From: Bacteroidales bacterium
GTDB lineage: Bacteria > Bacteroidota > Bacteroidia > Bacteroidales > Rikenellaceae
DNA: 64,000 nt
Direction: 5' to 3'
NCBI GenBank assembly: GCA_910575495.1
Contig: CAJTFS010000004.1
Span: 62,001-126,000, forward strand
A program made the position numbers and the translations under genes. The notes under the pieces were generated by a model that had not been told where the DNA came from, made no database searches, and saw only the letters and a program-made list of their open reading frames with translations. Below, piece by piece: positions 36,255-45,205 of this stretch (positions within the stretch are counted from its first letter, which is position 1; the number at the start of each line of letters is the position of its first letter).

Positions 36255-36286
36255 CCCGCGCCGGTTATGCCGGCGCGGGTTTTTTG
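36255..36286 (+). terminator. Terminator of the pssA-porin-transglycosylase operon
   Basis: A perfect 10-bp stem cccgcgccgg/ccggcgcggg with a TTATG loop is followed by seven T residues. Confidence 0.92.
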
Positions 36287-36636
36287 TCTCTGTTCCGCCG
36301 GTTTCTTTGCGCCGTCGATTGTTTTTTTTGCTGGTTTCTGAGGTGCGTTTTCCTTTCTCCTGCCGTTTTTCCGGTCTATCGGTTAGCAGGAGCGTATATG
36401 CTTGTTTTCGGACCGGGGCCGGCAACCTGCCGAGAGCCGGGGATTCGGGTGGCAGCCTGCGGGGTATGCCCGGCGCCGGCCGGGGCGTTGCGGGTCTCCG
36501 CCAGGGGAGCTGCGGCCCGCGCAGCTGTGAGAGCCCCCAAAAACGGCAGGGGAGGGGTAATTATACGCTTGCGGGAGTTGCATGCGGTATGGACGGGAGC
36601 GGAAGCTGCCGGAAGGTGTGCTTGTTGAATTTTTTC

Positions 36637-36680
36637 GTTGCCCGGCTGGGGCCGGTCGCGCGGAGCGCGAGCCGGGCAAC
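36637..36680. repeat. REP-like hairpin
   Basis: This is the best copy of the family. The outer stem gttgcccggct/agccgggcaac is perfect over 11 bp, and an inner stem tcgcgc-gga-gcgcga lies inside it. Related copies are at 20379-20418 and, in the opposite orientation, 7951-8001. No REP-associated transposase is in the window. Confidence 0.75.
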
Positions 36681-36882
36681 GGACAATTGGCTTGTCGTCT
36701 TATGGAAAATGGCCGCCGCCTTGGCCAGCGCAGGCCCGCAAACATCCGGCTGTCGACGGGCGTGCCCCGCAGGTTGCGTCCGAATCCCCGACAGACTTAC
36801 TTTGTCATTCTGAGCGAAGCGAAGAATCTTTTCCCTTGCGAACCAAAGGCCGCGGACGGACTATGCCTCGCAAGGAGGAGAG

Positions 36883-37003
36883 AGACAAACGCAGTGCAGT
36901 CAAGAATCTATTTTGGGCAAGGTCGCAGATGTTTCGCTGCGCTCAACATGACGGTTGCAGCGGCTCTTCGCAAAGAAGTGAAAGACAAACGCAGTGCAGT
37001 CAA
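36883..37003. repeat. Direct repeat pair, 100-base period
   Basis: agacaaacgcagtgcagtca occurs at 36883 and again at 36983 without mismatch. Each is followed by a caa(g/a)...atct continuation. A degenerate inverse copy (tgcactgcattcgtcttt) lies at 20357-20374. Confidence 0.75.
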
Positions 37004-37520
37004 ACATCTGTATCGTCAGCATAGATTCTTCGTCGCTATGCTCCTCAGAATGACAAAACGGGAAGAACTGCGATCCGCACAACGCGTTGGGACCAAACTA
37101 TTCATTGTTCGCAAACTCCGCAGCAGACTGGAATAAGCAACTGGCGACAACGCAGAAAGGTAGAGGGAAAAGATGTTCGGGGCGACCGCAGCTTGCAGAG
37201 GTAAACACCGGCTTCAGCCGTGCGAGCCGAAGCCCCGCCCTGCGGAGGCTCGCAAAACTCGCCCCGCGGGCTTCGGCCCGAGAGCTTTTGCGCCACCGCT
37301 ATCAAAACCGATAATTGCCTGCGAATTGCAAAACCGCAAAAAACCGGCGGCAAACAACCGCAAACGAACAACGATTTTCCTTATACCCACCGCGCCATTA
37401 CGCCGCCGGCGGATTGCTGAATCTACCTGGGCCGCGCTGGCCGAAGCCGTAACTTCCGCCACTCCGGGCCGTTGGCTGCCGTTTTCGCAGGCGGGTCTGT
37501 CCGGGCCCGCCCGCCGATTC

Positions 37521-39176
37521 TTACAAGTCGGCGTAGTCGTAGATCAGTTCGAAGTCGTCGAGCCACATGCGGCTCTTGGTCGAGCCGGTGAAGTAGTCGC
37601 CCCAGCGCGATCCCGAGCAGACGATCATCATGTGCGTGGGAACGGTGCCTGTGTCGCGCCATTCGATCTTGATGGTGAACTGCCGCCATTCGCCCACGGT
37701 CTCGTTGAGAATCAGTTCGCCGTAGCCGACCACGTCCTTGCCGTCTTTCTTGAAGAAGGTCGACTGGTCCTTCGTGTAGACCTGCACGGGCGACTGCTCC
37801 CACTTGTTCACTTCGGGGTAGGGCGAGGCGTTGCCGTATTCCTCCGGCGACCAGGTGCCCAGAGCGATGAAGATCGAACCCTGGTCCATGTCGCCGACCT
37901 TCAGATCGGTGCCCGTGGGCACGGTTCCGATCTTGTCGATCTGTCCCTGGGTGTATTTCACCCAGCCGCGCAGCGCGATGGGATGGGTGGCGAAAGGACG
38001 CCCGAAATTGATGATGCCGTTGGTGCCGTCGGTCTTGGCATACGTGCCCACGAAGATGTTGCCCGCGGCGAACTTGCCGATACCGGCCACCGACGCCAGC
38101 GTCGACTCCAGGTAGGCGCAGTACTGGCCCGCCGAGCCCGGACGGGGATAGGCCATGCCGTCGCAGATGGTCTTGCCGGCCGTCGCCGCACCCTTGTTGC
38201 CGCTGTCCCAGAACGCCTGGTCTTCCGAAAGATAGGGATAGACTACCTTGCCGGGCTGGCTCCATTCTTCGAAGCCGCCGTTGGGCAGCGGCAGGGCTTT
38301 CTCGGTGGTGAAACTCTCCACGGTCGAAAGGTCGTCGTTGGAGCAGGCCACCGCTTCGTAGCGCGTCTCGGGCTCGAGACCGCGCAACTGGGCCCAGAAC
38401 GAACCGCCCTCGATCGTCAACTCCTCCTCGGGAACCTCGATCCACGTTTCGTCGCCCTCCTTGCGGTAGCGGAAACCCAGTTTCGTGCCGCTCAGGCCGT
38501 CGGCCCGCAGCCATGCCGAATGGGTCCAGGGCGATATGCTGGCGAACATCACTTTCACGTCGGTGTATTCCACGCTCAGATACCATTCTTCGGTGCGCCC
38601 GTGACAGGTCACGTCGACACGGCGCGGCGACGTGAAATCGGAGAGCAGATGGAGGTTCGAGTCGTTGAAGTCGGGGATGTCGGCCGCCGACATGCGGGTG
38701 CTGTCGCGGGGCCCGAGCTTGAGCGACGTGATGTTCACCTGCGACATGTCTTCGAACCCCACGTAGACCTTGGCCGTGCGGTTGGGCAGGTTCCAATCCG
38801 TGGCACCCACCTGTCCCTCGACCGTGAAACTGCGCGTGATGGTCTGCTGCGCCTCGATGGTCCAGGGGTAGTCCTGGTAGACCGAGAGCGTAACGTAGAG
38901 CGGCGAGGTGAGGTCGTGGCGGCCCACGATCTGCGTCGAGCTTTCGGCTTCGTCGGTGATCTTGCAGGCCGTGATCTCCACGGCCTGGATGTCGGTCGTC
39001 TCCTCCAGCGGCAGGGTCACCTTGCGCTCCGCGACGTCGATCTGCGGGTCGCCCGAAAGCCCTTCGGCGGCGATGCTTTCCACCGAACACACCACGATCG
39101 GGTAGGGAATGTCGTTCTTGATACAGCCGGCCAGCGTCAGCGCCAGGGTCAGTATGTGGAAACCGAATCGTTTCAT
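37521..39176 (-). CDS. PCMD domain surface lipoprotein
   Basis: The 551-residue protein has a lipobox (LTLAGC) followed by IKND. Its N-terminal two-thirds are beta-sandwich repeats (VGATDWNLPNRTAKVYVGFE, LEPETRYEAVACSNDD). From about residue 310 it matches the PCMD (putative carbohydrate metabolism) domain: PNGGFEEWSQ, FWDSGNKGAATAGK, YPRPGSAGQYCAYLESTL, GIGKFAAGNIFVG, and a jelly-roll end RMWLDDFELIYDY. PCMD proteins are found in Bacteroidota surface loci; a carbohydrate-binding role is inferred from the fold. It is the last gene of the seven-gene operon and is closely similar in its C-terminus to the fourth gene. Confidence 0.85.
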   Translation of the reverse strand: MKRFGFHILTLALTLAGCIKNDIPYPIVVCSVESIAAEGLSGDPQIDVAERKVTLPLEETTDIQAVEITACKITDEAESSTQIVGRHDLTSPLYVTLSVYQDYPWTIEAQQTITRSFTVEGQVGATDWNLPNRTAKVYVGFEDMSQVNITSLKLGPRDSTRMSAADIPDFNDSNLHLLSDFTSPRRVDVTCHGRTEEWYLSVEYTDVKVMFASISPWTHSAWLRADGLSGTKLGFRYRKEGDETWIEVPEEELTIEGGSFWAQLRGLEPETRYEAVACSNDDLSTVESFTTEKALPLPNGGFEEWSQPGKVVYPYLSEDQAFWDSGNKGAATAGKTICDGMAYPRPGSAGQYCAYLESTLASVAGIGKFAAGNIFVGTYAKTDGTNGIINFGRPFATHPIALRGWVKYTQGQIDKIGTVPTGTDLKVGDMDQGSIFIALGTWSPEEYGNASPYPEVNKWEQSPVQVYTKDQSTFFKKDGKDVVGYGELILNETVGEWRQFTIKIEWRDTGTVPTHMMIVCSGSRWGDYFTGSTKSRMWLDDFELIYDYADL

Positions 39177-39238
39177 GGTGTTATAACGTGGGGTTGTCAG
39201 CTTTATTTCGTGTTGCTCGGGTCGCAGTCCTGGGATGC

Positions 39239-40384
39239 TCACGTCCGTTCGCCTTTCTTCTTGTTCCACAGATGGATGGTCATGCCGATCCGGATTTCGG
39301 CCAGGTTGAGCCGGAAATTCATCTTCGAATATTTGCGCGACCCGATTTCGGCGCCCGCCTCGTCGAACTGCCTGACCTGCGTGTAGCGGAAGCCGCCCAG
39401 TCCGAACGAGACCGTCGCGCAGACGTTGGGGAAGGCGTAGACCGCGATGCCCGGATTGAATCCTACTTTCACGGTCATGTTTTCCGAGGAGGTGTATTTG
39501 TGGCTGTCGCCCGATTCGTAGGCGAAGGTGTTCTCGCCCGTGGTGAGCGAGAGTTCGAATTCGCCGAAAGCTCCGAAGCGGCCCTTTTCGTCGAGCGGAA
39601 CATAGGAGCGATGGAACAGACCGAACGAAAAACGGTCGCTCGCCAGGTCCAGCCACGGAATGTCGATTTCGAGGTCGTTCTGCTCGCCCAGGTTGATGCC
39701 CAGCGAATTGAGCTTGCCCGAGATGTGGGTGTAGCCGAACCGCACGCCGATGCTTTGGTTATCCTTGTAGAAATAGCCCACGAAGGGGTTGACCGTCGTT
39801 ATGTTTCCGCTCAGACCGATGTTCTCGAAGACCGGGAACATGTCGGCCTCGTCGGTCGAGAGGGTGCCGTAGGAGACGGTCAGTCCGCACATCGTTTCGC
39901 CCTTGAAGACGAAGCGGTTCTTGTTGATTTCGCGGTCGATGCGGCGGCTCGTGGGCAGGAAGCGGCGTTTGAGGCGCGGGCCCTGCGTGTCGGCCGCGGC
40001 CGACTCCGCTGCTGCGGCTCTTTTCGTTTTGCCCAGCGATTTCGTTCCGGCGGTCGTTTCCGTTGCGGCACGCGGTTCGTCTTCGGTTGTTCCGATCTCT
40101 GCCGGTTTTTCGGTTTCGGCCTGCGTCCGGGAGACTTTTTTCGGCTTTTTCGTTTTGTCGTTCGGCTCTGCGGCGGCTTCGGCAGCCGGTTCGGCCCATG
40201 TTCCGGCATCCGTTCGGGCGGATGGCTCAGCCGGCGTTTCGGCAGTCGTTTCCGGTGCGATCGTTCCGTGAGGAGCAAGCGACACGGCCGCGGCCGGCAC
40301 GGCAGGTTCTTCGGCTTCGAGCCGCTGCGACGGGACCGTCAGCGACAGAGCCAGCAGAACGACAGGTAGGGTTCGGGTTTTCAT
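39239..40384 (-). CDS. Outer-membrane barrel protein with long Ala/Glu/Thr-rich N-terminal linker
   Basis: The 381-residue protein has a signal peptide, then about 120 residues rich in Ala, Glu, Thr, Pro and Lys (for example PETTAETPAEPSARTDAG and NDKTKKPKKVSR), and a C-terminal eight-to-ten-strand barrel (GLTVSYGTLSTDEADMFPVF to IRIGMTIHLW). The barrel resembles the neighbouring 267-residue protein in order of strands (VGYFYKDNQSIGVRFGYTHI here, IGYAIRDNSAVGIRFIYSRT there), so the two are likely paralogues. The linker is long enough to cross part of the periplasm. The specific function is unknown. Confidence 0.7.
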   Translation of the reverse strand: MKTRTLPVVLLALSLTVPSQRLEAEEPAVPAAAVSLAPHGTIAPETTAETPAEPSARTDAGTWAEPAAEAAAEPNDKTKKPKKVSRTQAETEKPAEIGTTEDEPRAATETTAGTKSLGKTKRAAAAESAAADTQGPRLKRRFLPTSRRIDREINKNRFVFKGETMCGLTVSYGTLSTDEADMFPVFENIGLSGNITTVNPFVGYFYKDNQSIGVRFGYTHISGKLNSLGINLGEQNDLEIDIPWLDLASDRFSFGLFHRSYVPLDEKGRFGAFGEFELSLTTGENTFAYESGDSHKYTSSENMTVKVGFNPGIAVYAFPNVCATVSFGLGGFRYTQVRQFDEAGAEIGSRKYSKMNFRLNLAEIRIGMTIHLWNKKKGERT

Positions 40385-40397
40385 CGTGCGCGGCGGG

Positions 40398-41201
40398 TCA
40401 GAGGTGGAACGATACGCCCAACCCGATGGAGAGGGGGTTGATGCGGAAATTCATGTTGCTGGTGCGGATGTCGGCGGTCGCCACCTGGTTCTTGACCTGG
40501 TGCGAATGGGTGTAGCTGATGCCCATCACGCCGATGTTGACCTCGATGGCCATGGTGTTGGTGGCGAAGGCGATCAGGCCCGGCGAGACGCCCAGCGCGA
40601 CGGAGGTGCCCGTTTCGTAGGTGCCGCGGATGGGGGTGTCGGCCGCGAACTTGGTCTGGTGGCCGCCGAAGCGCAGCGACATCTCGTTGAACAGCGCGAA
40701 GCGCTTGTTGCGTCCCAGCGGGATATACTGCCGCCAGAAGAGGGCCGCCGAATAGGTGTGCTTGAGCGAATAGTAGTAGTCGGCCGCTATGTGCGTGCCC
40801 GACTCTTCGTCGCCGAAGCTCAGTTCGCCGCCGTCGACGCGCAGCAGCGTGCGCGAGTAGATGAAACGTATGCCCACGGCCGAGTTGTCGCGTATGGCGT
40901 AGCCGATCATGGGCGTTACCTTGAAGGTGTATCCGTCGCTGTCGATGCCCTCGATGATGAGGAACGTATAGTCGTCGTTCACGTGGGTCGAGTAGGAGGC
41001 CGAACCGCCGAAGATCCATTGGCCGGCCGGCACGAAGACATGTTTGATGTCCACCAGGCCGCGTTGCTGGCGCAGCTCGTTGATGGTCGGCGCTGCCGTC
41101 GTGCCGGCGGATGCCGGCGGCGTCCGTTCGCCCTGCGCGTGTCCCCGCGCCGCGAAGGCGAACAGGGCGGCGGCAAGCGCCGCGTGTCGGAGGAATCCCA
41201 T
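40398..41201 (-). CDS. Outer-membrane barrel protein, paralogue of the next gene
   Basis: The 267-residue protein has a signal peptide (ALFAFAARGHAQG) and a predicted small beta-barrel: SASYSTHVNDDYTFLIIEGI, VTPMIGYAIRDNSAVGIRFI, alternating strands and a C-terminal NPLSIGLGVSFHL that ends in Leu after aromatic residues. It shares its middle strands with the product of the following gene but lacks the long linker. It sits 13 bases after the DUF4493-PCMD gene and 13 bases before its paralogue. A role in placing or anchoring the lipoproteins of the operon is possible but only inferred from linkage. Confidence 0.7.
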   Translation of the reverse strand: MGFLRHAALAAALFAFAARGHAQGERTPPASAGTTAAPTINELRQQRGLVDIKHVFVPAGQWIFGGSASYSTHVNDDYTFLIIEGIDSDGYTFKVTPMIGYAIRDNSAVGIRFIYSRTLLRVDGGELSFGDEESGTHIAADYYYSLKHTYSAALFWRQYIPLGRNKRFALFNEMSLRFGGHQTKFAADTPIRGTYETGTSVALGVSPGLIAFATNTMAIEVNIGVMGISYTHSHQVKNQVATADIRTSNMNFRINPLSIGLGVSFHL

Positions 41202-41214
41202 GCGTCGGTCGGAG

Positions 41215-43392
41215 TTAGTAGACGATTTCCAGATCGTCGAGGTACATCACGCTCTGGGTCGAACCGGTGAAGTAGTCGCCGTATTTGCTGGCCGAGGCGA
41301 TGAGCAGCAGGTAGGCGGGCCGCTCGCCCTCGTATTCGGGGTAGTATTCCACGTCGACTTCGAACTGCTTCCACTCCGACTGCTGGTAGGAGTTGTCTTT
41401 CTCCCACACGGCGGCGCCGATGACATGGCCTTCGGCATCGTTGGTGTTGCCCTTGTCGCCAGTGAAGTTCGTGCAGTATTTTATCGTGCGGTCCGTCGAA
41501 GCGAAGAACGTGCCTGCGTCGGCCGTGTTCGTAATGTGGGGGCCCGTCGTCGCACAGAGACAGAGGTAGACGGTCGAGATGTCCGAGTCGCCCTTGTTCT
41601 TGCCGCTGCTGCCGTCGGCGTTGTCGATGACGCCCGTGTTGCCCTTGTACCAGAAACGCAGCTTCTTCGGGCGGTAGGTGAAGTCGAACGGTTTGCTGAA
41701 GGCGATCACGCCGTTCGTTCCGTTGGTGCCGAGATACCGGCCCACGAAGAGGTTGCCGGCCGCGAATTTGCCGATGCCCAGCATCTGCACTTTCTGCGAC
41801 TGGAGTTTGGCCGCCGTCGTGCCGGCCGAGCCCGGACGCGGGTCGTTTACGTTGCTTGTGACATTGACACCCAATGTTGCCGAACCGTGGTTGCCCGTGT
41901 CCCACCATTGGCCGACAGTCGAGGGACTGGGGATCAAGGCATCTTTGCTGATGGAGGAATCTTTCGACCACTGCTCGTAGTCCGAATTGGGAATCTGAGG
42001 GCCGTCGCCCATGGTCGTGCGGGCGATGCCGTTCACCGTCTCTTCGCCGAACAGCAGTTGGGATTCGTAGGTGGTGTTGGCTTGAATGTCCGCAGCGTCG
42101 GCCACGTATTTCCCGGCTTCGGCCGCTGCCGCTTCAACGACCGTCCATTCCGTTGTGCCGGCCCGGCGGTAGCGTATCTTCACATCGTGGGCCGTCGCCG
42201 GGTCGTGTACCAGGGCTTCCAGGCGGCCCCGGGCGTTCCAGCAGTCAGTCGGCACGAGCCCCGCGGCGCCCTGGAGCATCCGTACCTTCGATTCTTTCGT
42301 GCTTTCGCCTTCGTCTGCGTCGGTCGCCGTGAGGGTCACGGTGTGTTCGCCCGCAGGCAGCAGGGAGAAGAAGGCTTCGCCGAGCGTCAGCCGCATCTCC
42401 GTGGAGTTGGTGTATGCCAGCGCGATGCCGTTCGTATCTTCGGGGTAGGCTCCCGTCGCCGGCACGGTGAAAGTCTGCCCGCCCGCCTGCACGGCGATGG
42501 TCGCCATGTCGGCGATGGAGGTGATGCGGTAGCTCTGTGCACCGGAGAGGTAGTCCTGCGTCTGGGTCATGTCGAAGCCATCGCCCGCGATCTGGGGGGT
42601 GGGAACGAAGATGATCGGATCGTCCACCTCGTCGGGGTTCTCGTCCAGCGCAAGGGTGAAGTCCAGTGCGCCGCCCAGGTCGGCGGAGTATTTGAGTTTC
42701 AGTTCGTAGCGTACGCCCGGTTCCGGCGTGAGTTCCTTGGCGCCGCTCTTTTCGAGTTCCAGGGGCTGGCCGTTCTTCTCGCCCTTGCCGCGGAACGTCC
42801 AGTTGAGCGTGGTGGGTTCGGCCGGCAGCACGAAGTAGCCCGTCGAGTCTTTCGTGTAGGAGAGACGGGGTGCCTTGGCGTCCGACGGGTCGCCGAACAC
42901 CACTTCGGTGGAGTAGCTCTCCTTGAAGGTGGCCGCTATCGTCGGGTCATAGACCACTTTCACCATCGTGTTCACGATGCGGCATTCCACCTCCACCATC
43001 GTTGTGCGTCCGTCTATGATTTCGAAGTCGGCCTCCCCTTTGTAGGTGGGTTCCGTGAAAGTGGAAGCGGCCATGCTGCCCGCCTCCACCGCTATCGAGT
43101 AGTCGCCGGCCAGCAGCCACAGCGACGCCGGCATCTCGGAGCGTTTGTTGTAGCGGCGGATCAGCTCCCGCCCCTCCTCCGTCTTCTTGTAGATGCGGAT
43201 GGCGCAGCAGTTCCACGGATAGGCTTCTTCTTCGCCGCCTCCCGCCTCTTCCGCCGTCCGGCTTTGCGGTGTCGCTATCGCGAACGTCGCGGCGCCACCC
43301 TTTCCGGCGGGGAGTTCCGCCGGGTCGTCCGTGCAGGCGCAGGTCAGCAGGGCCGCTGCCGCCAGCAGGATATGTCGTGCCAGTCGTTTCAT
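41215..43392 (-). CDS. DUF4493-PCMD two-domain surface lipoprotein
   Basis: The 725-residue protein has a lipobox (ALLTCAC) followed by TDDP. Residues about 40-260 match DUF4493 (WNCCAIRIYKKTEEGREL, PASLWLLAGDYSIAVEAG, VEVECRIVNTMVKVVYD). A central beta-rich part follows (AGEHTVTLTATDADEGE), then a PCMD domain from about residue 465 (PNSDYEQWSKD, WWDTGNHGSATLG, DPRPGSAGTTAAKLQS, GIGKFAAGNLFVGRYLGTNG, VMYLDDLEIVY). Its PCMD part parallels that of the last gene of the operon. It begins four bases after the previous DUF4493 gene. Likely exposed on the cell surface; ligand unknown. Confidence 0.85.
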   Translation of the reverse strand: MKRLARHILLAAAALLTCACTDDPAELPAGKGGAATFAIATPQSRTAEEAGGGEEEAYPWNCCAIRIYKKTEEGRELIRRYNKRSEMPASLWLLAGDYSIAVEAGSMAASTFTEPTYKGEADFEIIDGRTTMVEVECRIVNTMVKVVYDPTIAATFKESYSTEVVFGDPSDAKAPRLSYTKDSTGYFVLPAEPTTLNWTFRGKGEKNGQPLELEKSGAKELTPEPGVRYELKLKYSADLGGALDFTLALDENPDEVDDPIIFVPTPQIAGDGFDMTQTQDYLSGAQSYRITSIADMATIAVQAGGQTFTVPATGAYPEDTNGIALAYTNSTEMRLTLGEAFFSLLPAGEHTVTLTATDADEGESTKESKVRMLQGAAGLVPTDCWNARGRLEALVHDPATAHDVKIRYRRAGTTEWTVVEAAAAEAGKYVADAADIQANTTYESQLLFGEETVNGIARTTMGDGPQIPNSDYEQWSKDSSISKDALIPSPSTVGQWWDTGNHGSATLGVNVTSNVNDPRPGSAGTTAAKLQSQKVQMLGIGKFAAGNLFVGRYLGTNGTNGVIAFSKPFDFTYRPKKLRFWYKGNTGVIDNADGSSGKNKGDSDISTVYLCLCATTGPHITNTADAGTFFASTDRTIKYCTNFTGDKGNTNDAEGHVIGAAVWEKDNSYQQSEWKQFEVDVEYYPEYEGERPAYLLLIASASKYGDYFTGSTQSVMYLDDLEIVY

Positions 43393-43396
43393 GTTG

Positions 43397-45133
43397 TCAG
43401 TCTACGTGTACCATCACCTTTTCGGCCGTTTCGACGCCGGTGCTGTCTACGACCGTCATTTCGAAGTCCGTGTCGCCGGGGAAGGTGCCCATCAGCGCCA
43501 TGAAGCTCGTGATGTCGAACGAGAGTGCGGTCTGCCCCGTCACTTCGGCCCCTACGGGGAATCCCAGGCCCTTGAGTTTCTCGCTGAGCCCTGCCTCCGT
43601 GGCTTCGGGGTCGGCGAGGTCGAATTTCGACGGCACCATGCCGTCCAGGTCGAGTGCGCCGGAGATGGCGACGGTCAGCGACTGCACGCCCTGCGTCGCC
43701 GAGATGCGGATCTGCACCGATCCGGGCTTTTGCAGGTCGGCCGTGTTGTAGCGCTTCTTGATGTCGTGGCCCACCCACACGATGCGCGGGTCGGGTCCTC
43801 CGGCCGAGACTTCGATGGTGAGCGTAGAGGTGCTCTTGCGGCCCGCTTCGTCGACAATGGTCATGGCGAAAGCGTGGGTGCCCTCGTAGTCGCTCAGAAT
43901 CTTCATCAGCACCTCCAGCGGGAAGGTGCGTTCGGTCACCGCCAGGTTCTTGGCCGGGAAACCCCACGAGCGCAGCGCTGTGAGCGCCAGCCCCTGCACC
44001 GTGAACATGTCTTTGGGCTCGGTCAGCTCCTTGGCGTCGAGCAGGGTGCGGAACTCGGGGTTGTCGGTGGTTATGTCGATGACCAGCGAGGCCATCGGAT
44101 CCTTGGTCGTGATGGTGAATTCGCACGGTTCGGTGAAGTAGCCGTTTTCGTCGTAGTTGTCCGGCGTCAGCTTGAGCACCTCGTCCAGCGAGTGGCCGGG
44201 CCAGGTGAGCTTGGGAGCGTCGGGGCCGTCCTCGTCGGGGATGCGGTCCTCGCAGAAAGTCGCCAGCGTGCGGGTGTCGACCACGACCTCTTCGTTGTAG
44301 ACCCAGGTCTCGATTTCGGCGTTGATGATCACCGAGCCGTCCTCCGCATGCTGGAGGCCCACCGTGATCTTGCGCCATTCGCCCGCCTTGGCGTCGTCGG
44401 CCACCGTCAGCGGCTGCTCGGTGATCTCCTTGCCGTTGAACTTGGTGGTCAGATAGAGCACCAGCGGATTTTTCTGTCCGGCCAGCGGCTTGAGGAATCC
44501 GGCCAGCGCGGGTTCGCGTCCTTCGAACGTCAGCGCATTCTTGTCGCCCAGCACCAGCTCGGCCCGGGTCTTCTCGCTCATCGTCGCCACGAGGGTGTCC
44601 TTGTAGGCGACGGTAACCTTCACCGACAGCAGGCGGCACACCACGTCGGTCAGGGCGGTGGTGTTGCCTTTCGTGATGGTGAATTTGGGGCTGGCTCCGT
44701 AGGTCGGGGTGCCCTCGTCGCCCTCGAAGGCGGCGTCTTTCGTCGGGCCCGAGCTTATCGAGAGGGTGTAGCTGCCTGCGGGCAGCTCGATCTGCTGCGG
44801 ACGGTCGGCGTAGAGGAACGACTTGCAGGAGGTGCCGTTCTTGTCGGTCACCTCCACGGCGTTGCCTGCGGCGTCGAGAATCTCGACCCGGTAGGTGGCG
44901 AAGTCGGTGTTGCCCGCCCGGGTTGCGGCACGGGCTTCGGGCGTGTTGCCCACATCGTCCATGCGTTCCTCGACCGTGACGTTGAGTTCGGAGAACGACA
45001 GGTAGCCCACGTTGTTCGGGTCGGGTTTCTCCTCGCCTCCTTCGAAGCGGGAGGTCTCTTCCACGCACGAAGCGGCAAGCAGCGCGCCGGCAGCCAGGGC
45101 CCAGGTGAAATATTTGCGGATGTCCATTTTCAT
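43397..45133 (-). CDS. DUF4493 surface lipoprotein
   Basis: The 578-residue protein has a lipobox (ALLAASC) followed by VEET. The N-terminal half matches DUF4493 (GYLSFSELNVTVEERMDDV, YRVEILDAAGNAVEV, QIELPAGSYTLSISSGPT, VCRLLSVKVTVAYKD). Two or three further beta-sandwich modules follow, each beginning like APKLTWPGHSLDEVLKL or DPRIVWVGHDIKKRY, which are similar to each other and suggest internal duplication. No catalytic motif is seen. Its layout suggests a rod-like surface protein. Confidence 0.8.
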   Translation of the reverse strand: MKMDIRKYFTWALAAGALLAASCVEETSRFEGGEEKPDPNNVGYLSFSELNVTVEERMDDVGNTPEARAATRAGNTDFATYRVEILDAAGNAVEVTDKNGTSCKSFLYADRPQQIELPAGSYTLSISSGPTKDAAFEGDEGTPTYGASPKFTITKGNTTALTDVVCRLLSVKVTVAYKDTLVATMSEKTRAELVLGDKNALTFEGREPALAGFLKPLAGQKNPLVLYLTTKFNGKEITEQPLTVADDAKAGEWRKITVGLQHAEDGSVIINAEIETWVYNEEVVVDTRTLATFCEDRIPDEDGPDAPKLTWPGHSLDEVLKLTPDNYDENGYFTEPCEFTITTKDPMASLVIDITTDNPEFRTLLDAKELTEPKDMFTVQGLALTALRSWGFPAKNLAVTERTFPLEVLMKILSDYEGTHAFAMTIVDEAGRKSTSTLTIEVSAGGPDPRIVWVGHDIKKRYNTADLQKPGSVQIRISATQGVQSLTVAISGALDLDGMVPSKFDLADPEATEAGLSEKLKGLGFPVGAEVTGQTALSFDITSFMALMGTFPGDTDFEMTVVDSTGVETAEKVMVHVD

Positions 45134-45205
45134 GGTCGTCGTATTTTCAATGTATGACTCGCAGCGTCCGACTGCCGGTCGGTCCGGATTGCGAATCTTC
45201 GGTTC

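Larger units (their letters stand above)
36287..37520. repeat. 1.2-kb mosaic repeat region without genes
   Basis: Short open frames here have no sensible protein features. The region holds a GC-rich module in both orientations (36446-36535 minus-like, 36732-36783 plus-like, both matching 29584-29674), a REP-like hairpin (36637-36680), the widespread gtcattctgagcgaagcgaa motif (36804-36835) and its inverse (37023-37056), two copies of agacaaacgcagtgcagtca exactly 100 bases apart (36883 and 36983), and a palindromic ggcttc/gaagcc stretch near 37210. It separates a terminator from the 3' end of the surface-lipoprotein operon. Confidence 0.75.

Noticed and set aside
36195..36425. Minus-strand 76-codon Lys/Arg-rich frame after the transglycosylase
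   Set aside because: It overlaps the intrinsic terminator and the gene end; the basic composition comes from the local sequence and there is no start context.
36582..37136. Open frames containing ILSEAKNL- or HSERSEES-like peptides
   Set aside because: These are translations of the dispersed gtcattctgag...gaagaatc repeat, a known source of false gene calls.
37173..39386. Plus-strand open frame of 737 codons across the repeat island and the PCMD gene
   Set aside because: Composition is Arg/Val/Gly-rich without motifs, and it runs through non-coding repeats. The opposite strand carries a complete lipoprotein with PCMD motifs.
43331..45157. Plus-strand open frame of 608 codons opposite the DUF4493 gene
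   Set aside because: Antisense shadow; the minus strand has a signal peptide, lipobox and DUF4493 motifs.
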